DNA of 24,140 nucleotides from an uncultured Eubacterium sp. (GCA_910585745.1 CAJUFM010000044.1:1-24140); one strand, 5' to 3'; shown: positions 14,846-23,447, counted from the stretch's first letter. The notes: a model not told the origin generated them from the sequence alone. Translations and numbers: made by a program.

Positions 14846-15820
14846 ATGTGTACTGCAGTAACCTATAAGACGAAAGATCACTATTTTGGAAGAAATATGG
14901 ACTATGAATTATCCTATGGGGAAACGGTAATGGTGACGCCGAGAAATGTTCCTCTGCCCTTTCGGCATGTGCCAGATATGAAAACCCACTATGCAATGAT
15001 CGGAATGGGGAATTTTACCGACGGTTATCCACTATATTATGATGCTACCAATGAGAGAGGACTGAGTGTGGCGGGGCTTTTGTTCGCAGGTAATGCAGCT
15101 TACATTCCTGAAGTGCCAGGAAAAGATAACATCGCCCCCTATGAATTTGTAGCTTGGATTCTAGGACAATGCGCCGATATTGCGGAAGTAAAGGAAAAGT
15201 TGAAGACGATCAATATAGCCGACATCCGATTTAATGAAAGTCTCCCTCTGTCGCCGATGCACTGGATGTTTTCAGACAGAGAGAGCACCATCGTGGTGGA
15301 ACCCTTAAAGGAAGGCTTAAAAGTATATGACAATCCGGTGGGGGTTCTAACCAATGATCCCACCTTTGATTTTCAGCTGTTCAACCTGAACCAATATATG
15401 GGATTGTCCTGTGAAGGACCTCAAAATACCTTTTCCCAGAAAGTGAAATTAAATTCTTACAGCAGGGGAATGGGAAGCTTTGGGCTTCCTGGAGATCTTA
15501 CTTCTATATCACGTTTTGTCAGGGCGGCATTTACCAGCTGCAATTCTATCTCTGGAGATACCGAATCAGAAAGTATCAGCCAATTTTTTCATATCCTGAA
15601 TTCTGTGGCTGTCCAGCGGGGGTGTGTGCATATGGGAGATGGAGAAAATGAGATTACGATCTACAGCTCCTGCTGTAATGTTGACAAAGGAATATATTAT
15701 TATACAACCTATGAAAACAATCAGATCTCTGCCGTCAATATGTACCGGGAAAACCTGCGGGGAAACCGGGTGCTGCTTTATCCGGTGATCAAGGGACAGC
15801 AGGTAAGATGGCAGAATTAA
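14846..15820 (+). CDS. bsh: Choloylglycine hydrolase family enzyme (bile salt hydrolase-like)
   Basis: A 324-residue N-terminal-nucleophile hydrolase. ATG 14846 is required because Cys2 (MCTAVTYKTKDHYFGRNMDYE) must become the N-terminus; GGAGG lies 5 nt upstream. Conserved residues include R16 and D19, N170 in VLTNDP, and GLPGDLTSISRFVRAAF (R223). The C-terminal YYYTTYENNQISAVNM is very close to clostridial bile salt hydrolases. No signal peptide is present. It should hydrolyse amide bonds of conjugated bile acids or penicillin V-like substrates in the cytoplasm. The residue aligned with the oxyanion-hole Asn82 of bile salt hydrolases (GLNF) is Leu here (GLLF), so the substrate is uncertain. 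It sits between an aminopeptidase and endonuclease IV. Confidence 0.85.
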   Translation: MCTAVTYKTKDHYFGRNMDYELSYGETVMVTPRNVPLPFRHVPDMKTHYAMIGMGNFTDGYPLYYDATNERGLSVAGLLFAGNAAYIPEVPGKDNIAPYEFVAWILGQCADIAEVKEKLKTINIADIRFNESLPLSPMHWMFSDRESTIVVEPLKEGLKVYDNPVGVLTNDPTFDFQLFNLNQYMGLSCEGPQNTFSQKVKLNSYSRGMGSFGLPGDLTSISRFVRAAFTSCNSISGDTESESISQFFHILNSVAVQRGCVHMGDGENEITIYSSCCNVDKGIYYYTTYENNQISAVNMYRENLRGNRVLLYPVIKGQQVRWQN

Positions 15821-15842
15821 ACACAAGAAATGGAGGATAACC

Positions 15843-16715
15843 ATGTATTTACTGGGATCCCATGTAGGGATGAGTGGAAAAGAAATGATGCTTGGTTCTG
15901 TGAAGGAAGCACTCTCATACAGTGCGAATACCTTTATGATCTATACCGGAGCACCACAAAATACGAGACGTAAAAAATTAGAAGAACTGAGGATTGAAGA
16001 GGCGAGACAATGCATGGCGGAAAATGGCATACAGAACTTTATCGTACATGCACCCTATATCATCAACCTTGCCAATACAGTAAAGCCAGAAACCTTTGAG
16101 ATCGCTGTGGAATTTCTGGGTATCGAGTTAGAGCGGACGGCGGCGATGGGAGCCAAGGTTTTGGTGCTCCATCCCGGAGCCCATGTGGGGGCCGGAGTGG
16201 AGGCGGGGACTGCCCGCATCATCGAGGGGCTGGACAAGGTAATGTCGGCAGATATGCCAGTGGGTATTGCGCTGGAGACGATGGCGGGAAAAGGAAGTGA
16301 GATCGGCAAAACCTTTGAAGAATTAAAAGCGATCTATGACGGTGTCCAGCACCCTGAACATCTGAGGGTGTGCCTGGATACTTGTCATATCCATGATGCA
16401 GGCTATGATATTGTAAATGATTATGAGGGGGTTCTGGCACACTTTGACGAAGTGCTTGGTCTGGAGCAGATCGCAGCGATCCACATCAACGACAGTAAAA
16501 ACCCCCTTGGCGCCCACAAGGACAGGCATGAAAATGTGGGAAAAGGGCATATTGGATTTGAGACTCTGCTGCGCTTTGTCTCGGATGAGCGGTTCCGGGA
16601 CGTCCCTAAGATTCTGGAGACGCCCTGGATCAAAGAGAATCCGGATGATAAAAAATCTTCCGCACCCTATAAAGAAGAAATAGCCCGGTTTCAAAATGCA
16701 GCCAAACCGGAATAG
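15843..16715 (+). CDS. nfo: Deoxyribonuclease IV (AP endonuclease)
   Basis: A 290-residue endonuclease IV, the base-excision-repair enzyme that cuts 5' to abasic sites with a trinuclear zinc centre. Zinc-ligand motifs are visible in order: LGSHVGMSG near the N-terminus, FIVHAPYIINLA, VLVLHPGAHVG, ALETMAGKG, CLDTCHIHDAGYD, IHINDSKNPLGAHKDRHENVGKGHIG and ILETPW. The length is normal for bacterial Nfo. ATG 15843 follows GGAGG with good spacing and lies 22 nt after the stop of the choloylglycine-hydrolase-family gene. A hairpin terminator begins 3 nt beyond the stop codon, so this is the last gene of the operon. Confidence 0.96.
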   Translation: MYLLGSHVGMSGKEMMLGSVKEALSYSANTFMIYTGAPQNTRRKKLEELRIEEARQCMAENGIQNFIVHAPYIINLANTVKPETFEIAVEFLGIELERTAAMGAKVLVLHPGAHVGAGVEAGTARIIEGLDKVMSADMPVGIALETMAGKGSEIGKTFEELKAIYDGVQHPEHLRVCLDTCHIHDAGYDIVNDYEGVLAHFDEVLGLEQIAAIHINDSKNPLGAHKDRHENVGKGHIGFETLLRFVSDERFRDVPKILETPWIKENPDDKKSSAPYKEEIARFQNAAKPE

Positions 16716-16717
16716 AA

Positions 16718-16769
16718 AAAAGCCCTTCCAGGCAGGTGTTCATTTTACCTTGTACCAGGAAGGGCTTTT
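16718..16769. terminator. Bidirectional terminator between nfo and the GH10 gene
   Basis: AAAAGCCCTTCC (16718-16729) pairs with GGAAGGGCTTTT (16758-16769), and AGGT/ACCT can pair in the inner part. A or T runs flank both sides, so it can stop both converging transcripts (nfo on plus, the GH10 gene on minus). Confidence 0.85.
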
Positions 16770-16785
16770 GTTAGATCATTTTAGA

Positions 16786-18396
16786 TCAGTAATAATATTC
16801 TTTTAATACATCAATGACATTGAAAAATGCCTCTTTCGCACCAAACTCAGCTGTGAAAAGTCCGGAACGTGTTCCGTAAATGTTGTAATCATAGTGACGG
16901 TCATTTTCTGGCTTTTCAAATTCAGCGTCCAGGTCTGGACGATCCAGCAGTCCCCAGATACTTACATTAGTGAGCATGCCGGGATTTTCAGCTTCAAAGT
17001 CACAATAGGCAGTGAAAATATCCTTGTATTTCTGTGCGTGGGCAGCGACATCTGCTTCTGTAACTTCCTTTTTGTTAGCAGATTCTTTTTGGCTTAAGCG
17101 GACAGTCAGCTCATTAATACCTACTGGAACACCGCAGCTGGCAAACTTGTTCATGGCATTTTTAACAGTAGTGGCATCTGGCCAGTAGGTAAGGACATAA
17201 CCTTCCATTCCCATGCAGTCGAGAAGAGGATTTTCAGGATCTTCATTTAAGTACTCAATCAGTTTCACGATATAACCGGTTTTAGGATTCTGGAAGCAGT
17301 TAAAATCATTGTAATACAGTTTGATATCCGCTCCAGTAGCTTTTACTGCTTCTTTTGCATACTGGAATGCATATTTGATATAATCTCCACCGATGATCTT
17401 GTAGAAGTTACCTGAGGTATATAGGCGAAGACCAGTGGTTGGATCCTCCTTAGAAGCCTGCTGGTCAATGGCCTCGTTGATAACATCCCATGCGATCACA
17501 GTTCCCGGATATTTGGATTCAAAGTGGGTGATAACCTGCATGGAATAACTCTGCATACGCATTAAGAGAGTTTCTTTATCTACCAGTCCCTTATCTTCAT
17601 CATAATCGATATGGAAGAAAGAATTTGCCATACTGTTCTCCCAGATGAGAACATGACCACGGATCTTAAGACCGTTTGAGATCGCCCATTCCACCATTTC
17701 ATCTGCTTTCTCAAACCGGCAGACCGGAGTACCGTCTCCTGCCTGGGAAGCCGCTGTATCCAGCAGAGAATATCCTTTCATCTCATTTTCAAAGGAAACG
17801 ATATCAAACTGCTGCTGTGCCAGATAGGAGAAGTTTACATCTTTTGTCTTGTCATAGTTTACTACAGTTCCCACATTAAAATCCGCATGATCTTTTAAAG
17901 CATCTGCAGGAAGAGTGATGGATGGGGTCGGCGCCGGGGTAGGAGTTGGTCCGTCAGGCTGTTTGGAAGTCGCAGGTCCCCCCGGAGTGGCTGATGGTGT
18001 GTTGATTGGAATCGGTGTGACAGTCGGAGTCGGTACTGGCTTTTTGGCAGCTTTTACATTGATCTTACAGACCGCTTTTACTTTTTTGTTGCTTTTAGAT
18101 GTGGCGGTGATCTTTGCGGAACCAGCTTTTTTTGCCGTTACAACACCGGTTTTGCTCACGGTGGCAATGCTCTTTTTACTTGATTTCCAGGTTACTTTCT
18201 TGTTTGCTTTTGCTGGTTTAACCTTTTTTACCTTAAGTTTAAATTTACTTCCGGCAGTCAGCGTCTTTTTCTTAGCATTTAAAGTGATCTTTTTCGCCTT
18301 TGGCGCAGCGTCTGCACTTGGTGCGATGGTAAACGCTGAGGCCAGCAGGGCAAAAGATAAAACGACCGCCGATGCCTTATGTAGTTTCTTTTTCAT
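16786..18396 (-). CDS. Secreted BIG2-GH10 endo-beta-1,4-xylanase-like protein
   Basis: A 536-residue exported glycoside hydrolase. A signal peptide (1-~30) is followed by a lysine-rich BIG2 domain (about 35-115), a Pro/Thr linker (about 118-160) and a GH10 barrel (about 168-536). The acid/base Glu is in WDVINEAI (E308) and the nucleophile in VGINELTVRL (E429). FENEMK (202-207) and GHVLIW (H248, W252) are also GH10 signatures. Several subsite residues diverge: W-H-x-Q is WENS (253-255) and the usual Q-x-H before the nucleophile is MEGY (397-400). It probably acts on xylan or a related beta-glycan. ATG 18396 has no ribosome site of its own and lies 2 nt after the stop of a 19-codon leader ORF. 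Confidence 0.88.
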   Translation of the reverse strand: MKKKLHKASAVVLSFALLASAFTIAPSADAAPKAKKITLNAKKKTLTAGSKFKLKVKKVKPAKANKKVTWKSSKKSIATVSKTGVVTAKKAGSAKITATSKSNKKVKAVCKINVKAAKKPVPTPTVTPIPINTPSATPGGPATSKQPDGPTPTPAPTPSITLPADALKDHADFNVGTVVNYDKTKDVNFSYLAQQQFDIVSFENEMKGYSLLDTAASQAGDGTPVCRFEKADEMVEWAISNGLKIRGHVLIWENSMANSFFHIDYDEDKGLVDKETLLMRMQSYSMQVITHFESKYPGTVIAWDVINEAIDQQASKEDPTTGLRLYTSGNFYKIIGGDYIKYAFQYAKEAVKATGADIKLYYNDFNCFQNPKTGYIVKLIEYLNEDPENPLLDCMGMEGYVLTYWPDATTVKNAMNKFASCGVPVGINELTVRLSQKESANKKEVTEADVAAHAQKYKDIFTAYCDFEAENPGMLTNVSIWGLLDRPDLDAEFEKPENDRHYDYNIYGTRSGLFTAEFGAKEAFFNVIDVLKEYYY

Positions 18397-18398
18397 GG

Positions 18399-18458
18399 CT
18401 ACGTCGCATGATCAGGATAAAATATGTAAAAACCATACACAAAATCATCCTGTTTCAT
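18399..18458 (-). CDS. Short leader ORF (19 codons) before the GH10 gene
   Basis: On the minus strand AAAGGAGG (18463-18470) lies 4 nt before an ATG opening a 19-codon frame, MKQDDFVYGFYIFYPDHAT, that ends with TAG at 18399-18401. The GH10 start codon follows after only 2 nt and has no Shine-Dalgarno of its own. Six of the 19 residues are Phe or Tyr. The strong ribosome site and the tight spacing suggest the ORF is translated and couples or modulates initiation of the xylanase gene. No homology is recognised; it could be a spurious ORF if the GH10 ribosome site is elsewhere. Confidence 0.55.
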   Translation of the reverse strand: MKQDDFVYGFYIFYPDHAT

Positions 18459-18486
18459 GCTGCCTCCTTTCTTTATTATATATTGC

Positions 18487-18515
18487 ATTGTATCAAAAAT
18501 ACGTGGAAAGCACAA
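18487..18515 (-). promoter_or_regulatory. Promoter of the GH10 gene and leader ORF
   Basis: Read on the minus strand: TTGTGC (18510-18515), a 17-bp spacer, TACAAT (18487-18492). The -10 matches five of six consensus bases; the -35 is weaker. It lies about 30 bp from the divergent metG promoter. Confidence 0.5.
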
Positions 18516-18545
18516 TCATATTTTGGTTATTTTGTCCGGGATATG

Positions 18546-18574
18546 TTGACAATTCCGTCATTTCCCACTAAAAT
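18546..18574 (+). promoter_or_regulatory. Promoter of the metG operon
   Basis: TTGACA (18546-18551), a 17-bp spacer, then TAAAAT (18569-18574), with about 30 nt from the expected transcription start to the start codon. The leader is too short for a T-box or SAM riboswitch. Confidence 0.7.
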
Positions 18575-18612
18575 AAGGAGTAATCGAAAAAAGAACGGAG
18601 GAAATGAAAATC

Positions 18613-20568
18613 ATGGCAAAGAAACCTTATTATCTGACGACCGCCATAGCATATACATCCGGCAAGCCGCATATTGGCAATGTCTATGAGATTGTCCTTG
18701 CCGATGCCATTGTACGTTTCAGGAGAAACCAGGGTTATGATGTGCGGTTCCAGACGGGCTCGGATGAGCATGGACAGAAAGTGGAGTTAAAGGCGGGAGA
18801 GATGGGCGTAACGCCGAAAGAGTTTGTGGATACGGTTTCTGATGAATTAAAGAGAAACTGGGATTTGATGAATACATCCTATGATAAATTTATCCGGACG
18901 ACCGACGAGGACCACGAAAAACAGGTGCAGAAAATATTTAAAAAACTCTATGACCAGGGCGACATATACAAAGGAACCTATGAGGGAATGTACTGTACCC
19001 CCTGCGAATCCTTTTTTACGGCGTCCCAGCTCACAGACGGAAAGTGCCCGGACTGTGGGAGGGAGTGCCAGCCGGCAAAAGAAGAAGCATATTTTCTGAA
19101 GCTAAGCAAATATCAGGACCGTCTGATCGAACATATCAATACCCATCCGGAATTTATCCAGCCGGAATCCAGGAAAAATGAGATGATGAATAATTTCCTT
19201 CTTCCGGGACTGCAGGATCTGTGTGTATCCCGGACAAGTTTTAAATGGGGAATCCCTGTGGATTTTGATCCGGATCATGTCGTATATGTCTGGGTGGATG
19301 CCCTTAGTAACTATATTACCGGACTAGGATATGATGTGGACGGGAATGGTGAGGAACTGTTTGACACATTCTGGCCCGCGGATCTTCATCTGATCGGAAA
19401 AGATATTCTCCGTTTCCATACGATTTACTGGCCTATTATGCTGATGGCTCTTGACCTGCCACTGCCAAAGCAGATTTTCGGGCATCCGTGGCTGCTGCAG
19501 GGAGACGGAAAGATGAGTAAAAGTAAAGGCAATGTGATCTATGCGGACGAGATGGTAGAAGAGTTTGGCGTGGATGCTGTGAGATATTTTCTTCTCCACG
19601 AAATGCCTTTTGAAAATGATGGCGTGATCACATGGGAACTGGTGGCAGAGCGCGTAAATTCCGAGCTTGCCAATACTTTGGGAAATCTTGTAAACCGAAC
19701 GATCTCCATGTCCAATAAATACTTTGGCGGTATTGTGGAGGATACTGGAGTGGCAGAACCTGTAGATGATGAGCTGAAAGCGGTGATCAACGAGACACCA
19801 AAGAAAGTCAGTGAGAAAATGGACGGACTGCGTGTGGCAGATGCAATAACAGAGATCTTTACTCTGTTTAAGAGGTGTAATAAATATATTGATGAAACGA
19901 TGCCCTGGGTACTTGCCAAAGAGGAAGCAACCAAACCTCGTCTGTCTGCCGTGCTTTATAACCTGATGGACGGTATCCGTGTGGGAGCGGCACTTTTGGA
20001 TTCCTTTATGCCGGAGACTTCTGAAAAGATCCTGAATCAGATCGCCTCTGAAAAATGTGGGCTGGAGGAACTTCAGACTGGCGGTTACCAGTCGGGAACC
20101 AAGGTGGCAGAGAAACCAGAGATTTTATTTGCTCGCATTGATATAGAGGAATTTATGAAAAAAATAAAAGAGAAAAACGGCAAACCAGAGGATAATGTAC
20201 CATTGTCCCTGCCAGAAGATATTATAGACATCGAACAGAAAGATGAGATCACCTTTGATGATTTTATGAAAATGCAGTTTCAGGTAGGTGAGATCATTTC
20301 CTGCGAAGAAGTTAAAAATTCAAGGAAACTCCTGTGCTCGAAAGTCCGTATTGGCAGCGAGGTAAAGCAGATCGTATCCGGGATCAAAGCCCATTATACG
20401 GCGGAGGAGATGATTGGCAAAAAGGTGATGGTTCTGGTGAATCTCAAACCTGCCAAACTTGCCGGAGTGCTTTCTGAGGGAATGCTTTTGTGTGCCGAGG
20501 ATGCAGATGGCAATCTTGCGCTGCTGACGCCGGAAAAAGATATGCCAGCGGGAGCGGAGATCTGTTAG
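18613..20568 (+). CDS. metG: Methionyl-tRNA synthetase
   Basis: A 651-residue class I aminoacyl-tRNA synthetase that charges tRNA-Met. It has the HIGH-type motif KPHIGN, the zinc-binding knuckles C-x2-C (CTPC and CPDC, about 128-148), the KMSKSKGN loop (from about residue 300), the anticodon-binding helical domain (about 340-500) and a C-terminal tRNA-binding (EMAP-like) domain (about 545-651, DFMKMQFQVGEI ... GMLLCAEDADG). I prefer ATG 18613 (MAKKPYYLTTAIAY) by family practice; ATG 18604, adding three residues, is only 2 nt from GGAGG and less likely. It heads an operon with tatD, ksgA and an S1-domain gene. Confidence 0.96.
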   Translation: MAKKPYYLTTAIAYTSGKPHIGNVYEIVLADAIVRFRRNQGYDVRFQTGSDEHGQKVELKAGEMGVTPKEFVDTVSDELKRNWDLMNTSYDKFIRTTDEDHEKQVQKIFKKLYDQGDIYKGTYEGMYCTPCESFFTASQLTDGKCPDCGRECQPAKEEAYFLKLSKYQDRLIEHINTHPEFIQPESRKNEMMNNFLLPGLQDLCVSRTSFKWGIPVDFDPDHVVYVWVDALSNYITGLGYDVDGNGEELFDTFWPADLHLIGKDILRFHTIYWPIMLMALDLPLPKQIFGHPWLLQGDGKMSKSKGNVIYADEMVEEFGVDAVRYFLLHEMPFENDGVITWELVAERVNSELANTLGNLVNRTISMSNKYFGGIVEDTGVAEPVDDELKAVINETPKKVSEKMDGLRVADAITEIFTLFKRCNKYIDETMPWVLAKEEATKPRLSAVLYNLMDGIRVGAALLDSFMPETSEKILNQIASEKCGLEELQTGGYQSGTKVAEKPEILFARIDIEEFMKKIKEKNGKPEDNVPLSLPEDIIDIEQKDEITFDDFMKMQFQVGEIISCEEVKNSRKLLCSKVRIGSEVKQIVSGIKAHYTAEEMIGKKVMVLVNLKPAKLAGVLSEGMLLCAEDADGNLALLTPEKDMPAGAEIC

Positions 20569-20621
20569 CGCCAGCCAAAACACAATCATTTCACTGCATT
20601 GGCAGGAGAGGAGCTATTCCC

Positions 20622-21389
20622 ATGATTTTTGATACCCATAGTCATTATGACGATGAAGCATTTGATAAGGATAGAGAAGAATTATTGACCGGGCTCGCCT
20701 CGAAAGGGGTGGGCACGGTTGTTTCTGTTGGAGCGGATATTTGTACCAGCCAGGCAGCTCTTGAGCTGGCTTCAAAATATGCAGATGTGTATGCCGCCAT
20801 CGGTGTGCATCCCACGGAGACGGGACAATTGTCGGAAAAAGACATGGACTGGCTCCGCTCCCACTCCCGGGATGAAAAAGTGGTGGCTCTCGGTGAGATC
20901 GGTTTGGATTATCACTGGAATGAACCTTCCCCGGAGATACAGAGAAAGTGGTTTGAACGCCAGATCGGGCTGGCGAGAGAGACCGGACTGCCGGTGATCT
21001 ATCACAGCCGGGAGGCGGCGGAGGATACAATGCAGATCATTCGCCAGACCAAGGCATGGGAGTGCGGCGGAGTGATCCACTGCTATTCCTATTCGCGGGA
21101 AATAGCACAGGAATATGTGAAAATGGGATTTTTCATCGGAGTGGGCGGAGTCGTGACTTTTAAAAATGCTAGAAAACTCAAGGAGACGGTGCAGGCGATT
21201 CCCTTGGAAAATATTGTGCTGGAGACAGATTGTCCCTATCTCTCCCCGGAACCCAACCGGGGGAAGCGGAATGATTCCTCCAATTTGACCTATGTGGTGG
21301 AAGCAATAGCCAGGTTAAAACAGATAGACCGGGATGAGGTTATAGAAGTTACAGAAAGGAACGCGAGAAGGCTTTATCATCTAAGTTAG
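20622..21389 (+). CDS. tatD: TatD-family metal-dependent deoxyribonuclease
   Basis: A 255-residue TIM-barrel hydrolase. Metal ligands are seen in FDTHSHYDD (H6, H8), ALGEIGLDYHW (Glu), VIYHSREA (His), VIHCYS (His) and LETDCPYLSPEP (Asp). The family acts as 3'-5' DNA exonuclease or related nuclease in DNA repair. An upstream in-frame start at 20490 lies inside metG and would add a meaningless tail, so ATG 20622, with GGAGAGGAG 8 nt before it, is the start. The gene follows metG, as in the metS-yabD order of Bacillus, and is followed by ksgA with a gap of 33 nt. Confidence 0.95.
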   Translation: MIFDTHSHYDDEAFDKDREELLTGLASKGVGTVVSVGADICTSQAALELASKYADVYAAIGVHPTETGQLSEKDMDWLRSHSRDEKVVALGEIGLDYHWNEPSPEIQRKWFERQIGLARETGLPVIYHSREAAEDTMQIIRQTKAWECGGVIHCYSYSREIAQEYVKMGFFIGVGGVVTFKNARKLKETVQAIPLENIVLETDCPYLSPEPNRGKRNDSSNLTYVVEAIARLKQIDRDEVIEVTERNARRLYHLS

Positions 21390-21422
21390 CCGCGCCGTCG
21401 GGCGAAGAGAAAAGAGGAGAGA

Positions 21423-22307
21423 ATGGAATTATCAAGAAAAGAAAAGCTTAGTAGTCCCCAGCAGACGATACAGGTTCTACAGAAACATAACTTTAATTTC
21501 AAAAAGAAATTCGGGCAGAATTTTCTTATAGATCCTCATGTTCTGGATAAGATCGTAGAAGCAGCACAGATTACACCCGAGGACTTTGTGCTGGAGATCG
21601 GTCCGGGGATTGGCACTCTGACGCAGTATCTATGTGAGCATGCCGGACAGGTATTGGCGGTGGAGATTGATAAAAACCTGATCCCGATTTTGAGGGAGAC
21701 GCTGTCTCCCTATAAGAATGCTCATATTGTGCAGGGCGACATACTAAAGCAGGATATTCAGCAGATCGCTGAGACCTATAATGATGGAAAACCAATCAAA
21801 GTGGTTGCCAATTTACCCTATTACATCACGACACCGATCATTATGCAGCTCTTTGAGAGCCATGTTCCTCTTGCCAACGTGACAGTGATGGTACAAAAAG
21901 AGGTGGCAGACCGGATGAAGGCAGAGCCCGGAAGCAAGGATTACGGGGCTCTTTCTCTGGCGGTACAGTATTATGCGCTGCCCTGTATCGCTGCTTTTGT
22001 TCCCCCAAATTGTTTTATCCCCCGTCCGAATGTGGGAAGTGCCGTCATCCGGCTGGACTGTCTGGCAAAAACACCGGTGGAGGTAAAAGATGAGAAGCTG
22101 CTGTTTCAGTTGATCCGGGCATCCTTTAACCAGAGGAGAAAGACTCTGCAGAATGGGATCGCCAACAGCGCAGAGCTGCCCTTTTCCAAGACGCAGGCAG
22201 CGGAGGCGATCAGCAGGGCAGGGTTTGATGCTGGTATCCGGGGGGAAAAGCTAAACCTTCAGGAGTTTGCCAGGCTGGCAGATGTATTAGGTGGGATGAG
22301 GAGTTAG
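21423..22307 (+). CDS. rsmA: 16S rRNA (adenine1518-N6/adenine1519-N6)-dimethyltransferase
   Basis: A 294-residue SAM-dependent methyltransferase (KsgA) that dimethylates two adjacent adenosines near the 3' end of 16S rRNA during small-subunit assembly. Motifs are KKKFGQNFLIDPHVL (about 27-41), the SAM loop LEIGPGIGTL, the acidic AVEIDKNL, and the catalytic NLPYYITTPI. The C-terminal helical domain has RRKTLQNGIAN. AGAGGAGAGA precedes ATG 21423. It lies in the metG operon in the usual Firmicute order, but without an rnmV gene between tatD and ksgA. Confidence 0.96.
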   Translation: MELSRKEKLSSPQQTIQVLQKHNFNFKKKFGQNFLIDPHVLDKIVEAAQITPEDFVLEIGPGIGTLTQYLCEHAGQVLAVEIDKNLIPILRETLSPYKNAHIVQGDILKQDIQQIAETYNDGKPIKVVANLPYYITTPIIMQLFESHVPLANVTVMVQKEVADRMKAEPGSKDYGALSLAVQYYALPCIAAFVPPNCFIPRPNVGSAVIRLDCLAKTPVEVKDEKLLFQLIRASFNQRRKTLQNGIANSAELPFSKTQAAEAISRAGFDAGIRGEKLNLQEFARLADVLGGMRS

Positions 22308-22374
22308 CTGGATAGCGCCGGGCAAAATAAAGTTCAGATTTGCAGCATTGTGTCAGATATAGAAAGGAAGGCTA

Positions 22375-23334
22375 ATGGATATGGAGAACAAAATGGAAAC
22401 AAAGATGGAGACAATGGCGGATTTTGAAGAGGAGATCAACGCTTCTTTTGTAAAATTCCGGGAAGGTGACAGGATAAATGGTACGGTTGTATCTGTGGAG
22501 GAAGAAGAAATTCTATTGGATCTCCATTCATTTTCCCAGGGAGTGATCCCCCGGACAGAATATAGCGATGATCCGGATTTTCATGCCATGGATGCGATAA
22601 GAGTGGGAGATACATTGAGTGTTGTCGTGCTCTATGAGGATGAACAGGGCAGAACGGTTCTGTCCCTCAAACAGGCAAGAGAGGCAGACAGCTGGGAGAC
22701 TCTTAGAAATACCTGTGATGACCGGAGAATTTATGAGGTGAGGGTGAAAAATACGGTTCCTTCCGGCGTTGTTGCCTATGTGGAAGGCATCCGGGGATTT
22801 ATTCCGGCCTCCCAGCTGGCTCTTACCTATGTAGAAGAAGGGGAACTGGATCAATACACGGGAAAGACACTGAAAGTCCGTGTGATCACAGTGGATGAAG
22901 AAAAGCAGAAGCTGGTGCTTTCCGCAAAAGAAGTAGCAAAGGAAGAGGCAGCTAAAGTTCATGAGGATAAATTAAATGCACTACAGAAAGGATATATAAC
23001 CGAGGGAAGGATCACAAGGATCGAGTCCTATGGTTGTTTTGTGGAATTTGGGGATGGTCTGACGGGACTCGTGCACATCTCCCAGATCTGTAATAAATTC
23101 CTGAAATCGCCCAAAGAAGTAGTAAAGCTGGGAATGAAGGTAAAAGTAAAAGTGCTGTCAGTGGAGGAAGGAAAAATCCGGCTCAGCATGAAGGAAGCAG
23201 AAGATATTGCACCTGAATTAGAGAAAGAAGAGGATGAAAGATCCTCTGGTGGAGCTGCGATGGAGTATAAAGATGAGGAAGAAGCCATAACTTCATTGGC
23301 GGGTCTGTTAAAAGGAATACACTTAAAAGAATAA
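22375..23334 (+). CDS. S1 RNA-binding domain protein (ribosomal S1-like)
   Basis: A 319-residue protein with three S1 (OB-fold) RNA-binding domains (about 30-99, 117-185 and 205-272). The patterns are G-x-V ... G-x-I-P, as in GIRGFIPASQLAL, and YGCFVEFGDGLTGLVHISQI in the third. Short acidic N- and C-terminal tails lack domain features. Firmicute S1-like proteins with few domains are often annotated as 30S ribosomal protein S1 and associate with translation, though E. coli S1 has six domains. AAAGGAAGG precedes ATG 22375; ATG 22381 is an alternative. It is the last gene of the metG operon; the rRNA operon follows after about 110 nt. Confidence 0.85.
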   Translation: MDMENKMETKMETMADFEEEINASFVKFREGDRINGTVVSVEEEEILLDLHSFSQGVIPRTEYSDDPDFHAMDAIRVGDTLSVVVLYEDEQGRTVLSLKQAREADSWETLRNTCDDRRIYEVRVKNTVPSGVVAYVEGIRGFIPASQLALTYVEEGELDQYTGKTLKVRVITVDEEKQKLVLSAKEVAKEEAAKVHEDKLNALQKGYITEGRITRIESYGCFVEFGDGLTGLVHISQICNKFLKSPKEVVKLGMKVKVKVLSVEEGKIRLSMKEAEDIAPELEKEEDERSSGGAAMEYKDEEEAITSLAGLLKGIHLKE

Positions 23335-23447
23335 TAGTATTTGTGATATTCGTTTTAAAGTGAGTATAAAAAAACAGGGGAAACAAACGAATTTACGTTA
23401 TTTGTAATACTTTCTAAAAAAAAGTCGAAAAAAAATTGAAAAAAGTG
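23335..23447 (+). other. A-rich region upstream of the rRNA promoter
   Basis: The 113 nt between the S1-domain gene and the rRNA promoter hold no gene. The last ~35 nt contain A runs in the -40 to -70 range of the promoter, a likely UP element. No strong terminator for the preceding operon is seen. Confidence 0.5.

Noticed and set aside
17915..18571. 218-codon plus-strand ORF rich in Val, Gly and Phe
   Set aside because: It is antisense to the BIG2 and linker region of the GH10 gene; its composition is what the complement of Lys/Thr/Pro-rich codons gives.
18575..18612. T-box or SAM riboswitch before metG
   Set aside because: The predicted leader is only about 30 nt long and holds neither a T-box sequence nor the needed stems.
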